Origin: DTU089 sp002440045
GTDB taxonomy: Bacteria; Bacillota; Clostridia; Oscillospirales; Acutalibacteraceae
NCBI GenBank assembly: GCA_937885695.1
Contig: CALABP010000052.1
Location: 1-11,175, forward strand
Direction of reading: 5' to 3'
Length of the DNA stretch: 11,175 bases
Shown here: positions 6,395-11,175 of the stretch, one piece after another
Layout of the letters: every line of letters starts with the position of its first letter
Numbering within the stretch: position 1 is the stretch's first letter
Notes under the pieces: model-generated
What the model was told of the DNA's origin: nothing
The model's input: only the letters and a program-made list of their open reading frames with translations
Databases searched by the model: none
Made by a program: the position numbers and the translations under genes

Positions 6395-8002
6395 ATGGCA
6401 AAGTACATTTTCGTTACGGGCGGCGTTGTTTCGGGTCTCGGCAAAGGTATTACGGCGGCATCTCTCGGCAGACTTTTAAAAGCAAGGGGCTTGAAGGTAG
6501 CCGCGCAAAAGCTTGACCCTTATATAAATGTTGACCCGGGCACCATGAGCCCTTATCAGCACGGCGAGGTTTATGTCACCGAGGACGGCGCAGAAACCGA
6601 CCTTGACCTTGGTCACTATGAGCGTTTTATCGACGAGGACCTTAACAAATATTCAAACCTCACCACGGGCAAGGTTTATTGGAATGTTCTCAACAAAGAG
6701 CGCCGCGGCGAATACCTCGGCTCTACAGTGCAGGTTATTCCGCACATCACAAACGAAATTAAAGACTTTGTTTACCGCGTAGGAAAGCAGACCGACGCCG
6801 ACGTTGTTATAACCGAAATCGGCGGCACAATAGGCGACATTGAGTCACAGCCTTTTATTGAAGCCGTAAGGCAGATTTCGCTTGAAGTCGGCAAAGAAAA
6901 CAGCCTTTTCATTCATGTTACACTCGTTCCGTTTTTGCGCGGCTCGGACGAGCACAAGTCAAAGCCCACCCAGCACTCGGTTAAAGAGCTTCAGGGAATG
7001 GGCATAAACCCCAACATAATCGTCCTTCGCTGTGATGAACCTCTTGAAGACTCCATTTTCAAAAAGATTTCGATGTTCTGCAACGTCAAGCCCGACTGCG
7101 TAATAGAGAACATCACCCTCCCCTGCCTTTACGAAGCTCCGCTTATGCTCGAAAAAGCAAACTTTTCTTCAGTCGTTTGCCGCGAACTCGGACTTAAAAC
7201 AAAAGAACCCGACCTTTCAGAATGGACTGACATGGTTTCGCGAATTAAAGCGCGCCACAAATCCGTTGACATCGGCCTTGTCGGAAAATACGTTCAGCTT
7301 CACGACGCATACCTTTCGGTTGCCGAAGCAATGCGCCACGCGGGCTATACGCTTGACGCGCACATAAAAATACATTGGATTGACTCCGAAGCAATCACAG
7401 AAGAAACTGTAGATTCGCTTCTTTCGGGTCTTAACGGAATAATCGTTCCCGGCGGCTTCGGCGGCAGAGGAATTGACGGAATGATTCTTGCCGCAAAATA
7501 TGCAAGAGAAAACAAAATACCCTATTTCGGCATATGCCTCGGTATGCAAATTGCGGTTATTGAATTTGCGCGCCACGCCGCGGGCATTAAGGACGCTCAT
7601 TCGGGCGAATTTGACGAGCTTTGCCGCCACAAGGTAATTGACTTTATGCCCGGTCAGAGCGACGACGTTGACAAGGGCGGCACGCTTCGTCTCGGCGCTT
7701 ATCCGTGCGTTATAAAAAGCGGCTCGCTTATGGAGCGCTGCTACGGCAAGCCGGAAATATCGGAGCGCCACCGTCACCGCTATGAATTCAACAACGACTA
7801 CAGAGAAGCGCTTGAAAACGCAGGACTTACCCTTTCGGGACTTTCACCCGACAAACGCCTTGTTGAAACCGTTGAAGTAAGCAGTCACCCGTTTTATATC
7901 GGCGTTCAGTACCACCCCGAGTTTAAATCGCGCCCCAATAAAGCGCACCCGCTTTTTAAAGGATTTATAAAGGCGGCTCTTTTAAATAAAGAAGCCAAAT
8001 AA
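6395..8002 (+). CDS. pyrG: CTP synthase
   Basis: Converts UTP to CTP using ATP and glutamine; last step of de novo CTP synthesis, in the cytosol. The 535-residue length is typical. The synthase domain (1-270) opens with the P-loop TGGVVSGLGKGI (8-19), followed by DPYINVDPGTMSPYQHGEVY (41-60) and TEDGAETDLDLGHYERF (62-78). EIGGTIGDIES (141-151) supplies a magnesium-binding glutamate. The class I glutamine amidotransferase domain (from about 290) has PGGFGGRG (352-359) as oxyanion loop, the nucleophile C381 in FGICLGMQ, and H507/E509 in YHPEF. RHRHRYEFN (459-467) matches the conserved glutaminase-side loop. GGAGGT (6383-6388) lies 6 bases before the ATG. It is a single-gene unit with its own promoter and attenuator-like leader, diverging from ilvE. 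All key residues are present. Confidence 0.98.
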   Translation: MAKYIFVTGGVVSGLGKGITAASLGRLLKARGLKVAAQKLDPYINVDPGTMSPYQHGEVYVTEDGAETDLDLGHYERFIDEDLNKYSNLTTGKVYWNVLNKERRGEYLGSTVQVIPHITNEIKDFVYRVGKQTDADVVITEIGGTIGDIESQPFIEAVRQISLEVGKENSLFIHVTLVPFLRGSDEHKSKPTQHSVKELQGMGINPNIIVLRCDEPLEDSIFKKISMFCNVKPDCVIENITLPCLYEAPLMLEKANFSSVVCRELGLKTKEPDLSEWTDMVSRIKARHKSVDIGLVGKYVQLHDAYLSVAEAMRHAGYTLDAHIKIHWIDSEAITEETVDSLLSGLNGIIVPGGFGGRGIDGMILAAKYARENKIPYFGICLGMQIAVIEFARHAAGIKDAHSGEFDELCRHKVIDFMPGQSDDVDKGGTLRLGAYPCVIKSGSLMERCYGKPEISERHRHRYEFNNDYREALENAGLTLSGLSPDKRLVETVEVSSHPFYIGVQYHPEFKSRPNKAHPLFKGFIKAALLNKEAK

Positions 8003-8081
8003 ACTTTTGCTTTATTCAAACTTATTTACAGGCAGTAATTCAAATTTTTTATGAAAAACCGCAAAAAACTGCATTTTGCTA

Positions 8082-8110
8082 TTGACTTTTTTCTTTCATA
8101 ATAGTATAAT
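8082..8110 (+). promoter_or_regulatory. Promoter of tRNA-Gln
   Basis: TTGACT (8082-8087) and a perfect TATAAT (8105-8110), 17 bp apart. The start would fall about 7 bases before the mature tRNA 5' end. No strong pyrG terminator is visible in 8003-8081; only a weak GCAAAA/TTTTGC stem (about 8061-8079) is present. Confidence 0.8.
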
Positions 8111-8123
8111 ACTGCTTGTTCTT

Positions 8124-8197
8124 AGCGGGATTGTGTAACGGTAGCACGACAGACTCTGACTCTGTTTGTTGGGGTTCGAATCCCTATCCCGCTGCCA
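8124..8197 (+). tRNA. tRNA-Gln (anticodon CTG)
   Basis: A complete cloverleaf can be drawn: acceptor AGCGGGA/TCCCGCT, a D arm closed by GTGT/GCAC, anticodon stem ACAGA/TCTGT with loop CTCTGAC, so the anticodon is CTG reading CAG, and a T arm TGGGG/CCCTA around TTCGAAT. The discriminator is G and CCA is encoded. The gene reads the codon for the amino acid made by the nearby glutamine synthetase, though the shared theme may be coincidence. Confidence 0.95.
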
Positions 8198-8199
8198 CC

Positions 8200-8242
8200 A
8201 TAGGATACTAAAAATGATGTAATTTTTAGTGTCCTATTTTTT
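8200..8242 (+). terminator. Terminator of tRNA-Gln
   Basis: A 16-bp stem (8200-8215 with 8222-8237, one G-U pair) around the loop GATGTA is followed by a T-run to 8242. It begins three bases after the encoded CCA. Confidence 0.9.
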
Positions 8243-8271
8243 CGCCCAAAATCTCGTAAATAAAGACTTTT

Positions 8272-8315
8272 CAGCGTTTGTTGATGTTATTGTTTCATCA
8301 GCAAACGCTGTTTTT
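8272..8315 (+). terminator. Second forward terminator-like hairpin
   Basis: CAGCGTTTGTTGATG (8272-8286) pairs with CATCAGCAAACGCTG (8296-8310) with one G-U, around a nine-base loop, then TTTTTAT. No gene lies between this and the tRNA terminator 30 bases upstream, so it is either a back-up terminator or the end of a lost gene. Confidence 0.7.
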
Positions 8316-8635
8316 ATATTCTTTTTTATAGCAAAATCATTTAATTAATGCACTGCGTAAAAATATATATCACTTAATGAAACCAGCAAAGTATTAACAA
8401 GGTAATGTCAAAAATATATTCAATGCGATTACGGTTATTCAGAAACAATGCCCATTCTTAGCATATCAATCCATCTTTCCGTCTGAAAACAGAAAAACCG
8501 CAGGAAAGATACTTCAAGCCTTTTTGTGTGTAACTTTTCGGGGGGCGAAAATCCCCGTTCTAAGCCTTTCAAGAAATCACGCAAGGTATTTGTACTAACC
8601 TGTGGTTATGTATAAAATTGTGCATTTGGAGTAAC
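8316..8635. other. Gene-free AT-rich stretch
   Basis: No complete gene, RNA or clear repeat is recognised. On the minus strand 8435-8605 is open for 56 codons and reads like protein in its middle (LRDFLKGLERGFSPPEKLHT), but it has no start codon at its 5' end and is bounded by stops. It may be a remnant of a mobile-element gene or chance. There is a short GC patch, CGGGGGGCGAAAATCCCCG, at about 8539-8557. The base composition shifts here from the pyrG/tRNA side to that of the kinase gene that follows. Confidence 0.4.
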
Positions 8636-8664
8636 AAAAAACACCGTATTACTACGATGTTTTT
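8636..8664 (-). terminator. Terminator of the phosphotransferase gene
   Basis: On the minus strand AAAAACATCGTA pairs with TACGGTGTTTTT (12 bp, one U-G) around a four-base loop, ending in a run of six T residues. On the forward strand the same site has a C-A mismatch, so it favours the minus strand. It lies about 40 bases after the kinase stop. Confidence 0.8.
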
Positions 8665-8705
8665 CTGTCGTTCATATTCTGCTTGATATACTGACAAACT
8701 GAAAT

Positions 8706-9677
8706 TTATATAATACAATGTTCAAGTATCTGATTCTTTATCTTTGCATAGTAAATGATGTGCTGAATTGTTTCTTTAACCTGTTCTATTCCAATTTCTT
8801 TTTCATCATTCCCGCAGTCAATACCTAAAACACGCTTAATATTGTATTCTAACCACTCCAATCTGCCGTTATTGCAGTCGTATAATGTTTCCCAATCTAT
8901 GGGCATTTCCCCACCGGCATTTTTATATCCTTGCAAAAAAGCGTGAAATAATTGAAAATCAATTTTGCAATCTTCATATCCTGACCAACACAATGCCAAT
9001 TCAAACAATTCCATAAACGGATTGTTATAAGATAAACACTCTAAATCAATAATGCGATAATCATTCCCATTCCAGAGAACATTTTTGCAGTCCATATCGT
9101 TATGACAGATTGACACGATAGGGGGTAGTTCCTTTCGTGCTTTATTACCTTTATTTTGACTGTCTTGAATCACAGACAAAGCATCTTTCAGCATTGCGTA
9201 TAACTTCGTATCGGTGTGTTTCATTTCTGCAAGATAGAAATTCCAATCAATAGACATTTCATAAAAAGCCTCATTTTCATACTTTTTGTCTACACTATGG
9301 ATTTCAGCAAGTACCTTTCCCATTTCTTTGCAGTGCTCTGCTGTTATCTCGTTGCTTTTTAAGGCTTTCCCGGGAAAATAGTCAAATAGATAGAAATATT
9401 CACCATCTATTTCCTGCATTTTTCTTCCACACAAAGACAATGCAGGAAGAACCGGAACCCCCTGCTGCTCCAATAAAAGTTCTATCCGTTCAGCTTTTGC
9501 AAAATTATCCATAGCGGTTTCTCTTTGCATAACAAACGGATTTAGCAACTTCAGAGCGAAAGTCCCTTGCTGTGTGCTAATCTTATACATCTTGTGCATA
9601 AAACCACCGCTCAAACACACCGGTTCACCGATTATCTGCCAATCATATTTTTCTGCTATCTTTGTAAATATTGACAC
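8706..9677 (-). CDS. Aminoglycoside phosphotransferase-family kinase
   Basis: A 323-residue APH/choline-kinase-fold protein that should transfer phosphate from ATP to a small hydroxylated substrate. Visible: a glycine-containing strand turn LSGGFMHKMYKI (22-33), the ATP-binding lysine in FALKLL (K43), the catalytic Brenner-type motif CHNDMDCKNVLWNG (191-204) with H192, D194 and N199, and the metal-binding aspartate in IIDLE (D211). The substrate cannot be told: the family includes drug-resistance enzymes, CotS-like spore proteins, and metabolite kinases, and this is not one of the classical resistance genes I recognise. It starts at GTG, supported by CGGAGGAAG 5 bases upstream; a perfect GGAGG. 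It has its own promoter and terminator. Codons are more AT-rich, with far fewer GCG/CGC triplets than in ilvE, glnN or pyrG, suggesting acquisition. Confidence 0.88.
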   Translation of the reverse strand: MSIFTKIAEKYDWQIIGEPVCLSGGFMHKMYKISTQQGTFALKLLNPFVMQRETAMDNFAKAERIELLLEQQGVPVLPALSLCGRKMQEIDGEYFYLFDYFPGKALKSNEITAEHCKEMGKVLAEIHSVDKKYENEAFYEMSIDWNFYLAEMKHTDTKLYAMLKDALSVIQDSQNKGNKARKELPPIVSICHNDMDCKNVLWNGNDYRIIDLECLSYNNPFMELFELALCWSGYEDCKIDFQLFHAFLQGYKNAGGEMPIDWETLYDCNNGRLEWLEYNIKRVLGIDCGNDEKEIGIEQVKETIQHIIYYAKIKNQILEHCII

Positions 9678-9720
9678 TTTGCTTCCTCCGAATACAGATT
9701 TGTCGCTCTTAATCTATTCA

Positions 9721-9749
9721 ATTATATCACTTCTTTGTAAACTTTTCCA
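9721..9749 (-). promoter_or_regulatory. Extended -10 promoter of the phosphotransferase gene
   Basis: On the minus strand a perfect TATAAT (9721-9726) is preceded by TG one base upstream, the extended -10 form, which tolerates the weak -35 TGGAAA (9744-9749, 17-bp spacing). The transcript start would fall near 9714, about 37 bases before the GTG. Confidence 0.65.
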
Positions 9750-9795
9750 CCACTTCGATTATACTCCCAACTTAGTAGCTTCTTGATACTTGCCG

Positions 9796-9823
9796 AAAAA
9801 ACTGCCATCGCTCGACGGCAGTT
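9796..9823 (-). terminator. Minus-strand terminator with no clear gene
   Basis: On the minus strand AACTGCC pairs with GGCAGTT; inner TCG/CGA extends the stem, and a run of T residues follows. It would end a leftward transcript entering from beyond 9823, but no convincing gene lies there. It may mark the end of a decayed or lost gene. Confidence 0.65.
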
Positions 9824-10205
9824 CTCTTTCAGTCTGTATCAGTTAGGAATACACAATATCATTCAATGCAATCTCACCTGCACAGGCTCTGATGTTATTC
9901 ATCAATCCCGTCCATCTCATCATACTTCATTTTGAAATCTTAGGCATAAGAGAGTCGCGCACGGTCGGCTCTCTTATGCCTACTGCTATTCTCTGCTTTA
10001 AAACCGTCTCAACCGCCTTGTGAAGCGAATATTCGCTCTCATATGAAACATCACACGTTGTAAAAATTAATATGCTATTATAAGCGAGCGCGGCGCGCAA
10101 AACCTGAGAAAAGCTGTTAAAAACTTTAGATATACTGCTGTTTACACTTCCCCCTCCCTCTGTGACGGGAATTTTTAATAAAATGAAAATATTCTTCTGT
10201 TGCTC
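9824..10205. other. Gene-free stretch upstream of the flavin reductase
   Basis: Apart from the 9941-9982 hairpin I see no supported gene. Two tiny overlapping minus-strand frames (MKYDEMDGIDE from about 9931, and a second from about 9903 reading MNNIRACAGEIALNDIVYS) look like a broken end of a small protein and sit just upstream of the minus-strand terminator. A 111-codon minus-strand frame (9927-10262) is discounted because it has no ribosome site, spans the hairpin, and runs through the opposite-strand promoter. Confidence 0.4.
9941..9982. repeat. Long perfect hairpin with TAGGCATAAGAGAG arms
   Basis: TAGGCATAAGAGAG (9941-9954) and its exact complement (9969-9982) form a 14-bp stem around the GC-rich loop TCGCGCACGGTCGG. 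No T-run follows on either strand, so it is not a standard terminator. The first 13 bases recur in the same orientation at 11101-11113, so this is a repeated element of unknown family. The sequence facts are certain; function is unknown. Confidence 0.8.
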
Positions 10206-10236
10206 TTGACTTGAAGTTGACTTCAAGGTGTATAAT
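10206..10236 (+). promoter_or_regulatory. MerR-type promoter and operator of the flavin reductase gene
   Basis: TTGACT (10206-10211) and a perfect TATAAT (10231-10236) are separated by 19 bp instead of 17. The spacer is filled by a perfect dyad, CTTGAAGT-TG-ACTTCAAG (10210-10227). An overlong spacer containing a dyad is the signature of promoters activated by MerR-family regulators, which twist the DNA to realign the two hexamers. No MerR gene is in the window, so the regulator and its signal are unknown. Confidence 0.85.
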
Positions 10237-10288
10237 GTATCTGCAAAATGAAAATAATTCATTTATTAAGGTATTAGGAGGAATTTTT

Positions 10289-10849
10289 ATGAGAAAGAAT
10301 TTCGGCGCACAGCCCAACACATATCCGCAGCCCGTATTTATTATTGCGACCTATGACGAAAACGGCACTCCAGACGCCATGAACGCCGCTTGGGGCGGAA
10401 TAAGCGACAGCAAAGAAATTTCAATGTGCATAAGCGCCTCACACAAAACGACAAAAAACATTTTGAATAAGGGCGCATTCACAGTGAGTATGGCTGATGA
10501 AGAGCACACCGTCCAATGCGATTATGTAGGCATTGTTTCGGCAAACTCTGTACCCGACAAGTTCTATAAAGCGGGCTTCACCGCACAAAAGTCTGAATTC
10601 GTTGACGCGCCGCTTATAAACGAGCTTGCGATGGCGCTTGAATGCAGGCTTAAAAGCTACGACAAAGAGACAGGCAGACTTGTCGGCGAAATTGTTAACG
10701 TAAGCGTTGACGAAAAAGTGCTTGACGAAAACGGCAACGTTGACGTTTCAAAGGTCAGACCCATAACGTTTGACCCGTTTTGCGATAACTATGTTGTTTT
10801 GGGCAGTGTTGTCGGCAAAGCTTTTGAGGACGGAAAAAAGCTTAAATAA
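10289..10849 (+). CDS. Flavin reductase-like (flavoredoxin-type) protein
   Basis: A 186-residue FMN-binding split-barrel protein of the flavin-reductase-like family, which uses bound FMN in electron transfer or reductase roles; the true substrate is unknown. Visible are PVFIIATYDENGTPDAMNAA (15-34), the SHKTTKNILNKGAFTVSM segment (51-68) that normally contacts flavin phosphate, a central GIVSANSVPDKF (81-92), and the end FDPFCDNYVVLGSVVGKAF (161-179), typical of these proteins. The frame is open from 10211, but ATG 10289 is chosen because AGGAGG (10276-10281) is 7 bases upstream and upstream codons overlap the promoter. Codon use matches the core genes, not the nearby kinase. The MerR-type promoter suggests induction by a stress signal such as an electrophile, metal or oxidant; this is inference. 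It stands alone, followed by a terminator. Confidence 0.9.
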   Translation: MRKNFGAQPNTYPQPVFIIATYDENGTPDAMNAAWGGISDSKEISMCISASHKTTKNILNKGAFTVSMADEEHTVQCDYVGIVSANSVPDKFYKAGFTAQKSEFVDAPLINELAMALECRLKSYDKETGRLVGEIVNVSVDEKVLDENGNVDVSKVRPITFDPFCDNYVVLGSVVGKAFEDGKKLK

Positions 10850-10898
10850 GCATATCCGTTCAAAATCACACAAATTTTCAATATGCTCTTAATAAACG

Positions 10899-10929
10899 AG
10901 GCACAGGTGAGCAATCGCCTGTGCCTTTT
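10899..10929 (+). terminator. Terminator of the flavin reductase gene
   Basis: AGGCACAGGTGA (10899-10910) pairs with TCGCCTGTGCCT (10915-10926), one G-U, around a GCAA tetraloop, then TTTTAATT. It lies about 50 bases after the stop. Confidence 0.9.
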
Positions 10930-10931
10930 AA

Positions 10932-11126
10932 TTATCGCAACCCGGTCATAATAAAGTTTAAGAGTTCATTCACATCGTCAAAGTCGTCATAATCACCGTT
11001 TATGCCGTCACGGTGATAAACTATTCCGTTTTTTTCGTTTCTTTCTAAACAGTCAATTAATTTTCCTTCGCCGTATTTTTTGGCAAACAAGCTGAATGCA
11101 TAGGCATAAGAGAATCGAACCGACAC
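10932..11126 (-). pseudogene. Short frame, probable 3' remnant of an unidentified gene
   Basis: A 64-codon minus-strand frame ends in TAA just beside the flavin reductase terminator. Its last 50 residues (SLFAKKYGEGKLIDCLERNE and on, ending LLNFIMTGLR) have an ordinary acidic protein composition. Its beginning reads VRFSYAYAF, which is simply the translation of the repeated TAGGCATAAGAGA element. The only start is a GTG with no ribosome site, and a TAG lies three codons upstream. A different frame is open from the window edge through the repeat (KTPEDAENKAFRACRFDSLM), so a frameshift or a repeat insertion may have cut an older gene. I do not recognise the family; it could also be a real short gene. 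Confidence 0.35.
11101..11113. repeat. Second copy of the TAGGCATAAGAGA element
   Basis: Thirteen bases identical to and in the same direction as 9941-9953, with TCG two bases further on in both copies. Here there is no complementary arm, so no hairpin forms. The pair flanks the flavin reductase locus at a distance of 1160 bases. Confidence 0.6.
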
Positions 11127-11175
11127 GCCCTAAAAGCTTTATTTTCCGCATCCTCAGGCGTTTTTCTCCTTGCAA

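Noticed and set aside
8124..8200. tRNA-Gln 3' end as an attachment site for the following segment.
   Set aside because: No second copy of the tRNA 3' end was found in the rest of the window, and there is no integrase gene.
9927..10262. A 111-codon minus-strand frame before the flavin reductase.
   Set aside because: It has no ribosome site, runs through the opposite-strand MerR-type promoter, and its end is just the translated hairpin repeat.
11101..11130. Partial tRNA on the minus strand, because of GGTTCGATTC.
   Set aside because: The flanking bases cannot form a T-stem (GTCGG against CTCTT) and no acceptor stem is present.

Overview
The window looks like a chromosomal segment of a Gram-positive Clostridia-type bacterium, probably a gut Oscillospirales/Ruminococcaceae-like lineage. 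This is inference: strong AGGAGG-type ribosome sites, U-tailed terminators, a type III glutamine synthetase, a tRNA gene with encoded CCA, and consensus TTGACA/TATAAT promoters all point that way, but no ribosomal RNA or species marker is present.

Layout. Positions 1-510 are non-coding repeat DNA: four short GC-rich hairpins, then a 24-bp tandem array of about 15 units. Next is a small type II toxin-antitoxin operon (661-1126) with its own sigma-A promoter. A shared hairpin terminator (1144-1185) separates it from a convergent minus-strand amino-acid/nitrogen operon. That operon reads right to left: ilvE (branched-chain aminotransferase), type III glutamine synthetase, glutamine-hydrolysing asparagine synthetase. 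Divergent from ilvE is pyrG (CTP synthase), which also consumes glutamine. Both ilvE and pyrG have a strong promoter followed by a terminator-like hairpin before the ribosome site, so both look regulated by transcription attenuation. The ilvE leader also contains a 16-codon, leucine-rich reading frame. A tRNA-Gln(CUG) gene follows pyrG. The nitrogen theme is therefore strong: GS makes glutamine, AsnB and PyrG use it, BCAT moves amino groups from or to glutamate, and tRNA-Gln accepts glutamine.

From about 8316 to 9940 the sequence is more AT-rich and loses the GCG/CGC-rich codon style of the core genes. It holds an aminoglycoside-phosphotransferase-like kinase with its own promoter and terminator, flanked by non-coding or decayed DNA; I read it as acquired. 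Beyond it, a long perfect hairpin (9941-9982) precedes a flavin-reductase-like gene (10289-10849). That gene's promoter has a 19-bp spacer filled by a perfect dyad, the classic architecture of a MerR-family-activated promoter; no MerR gene lies in the window. The right edge holds a short, probably truncated reading frame and a second copy of the hairpin's 13-base arm.

No clearly new multi-gene system is visible. The items most worth pursuing are the ilvE and pyrG leaders, the 24-bp repeat array next to the toxin-antitoxin promoter, and the MerR-type promoter.
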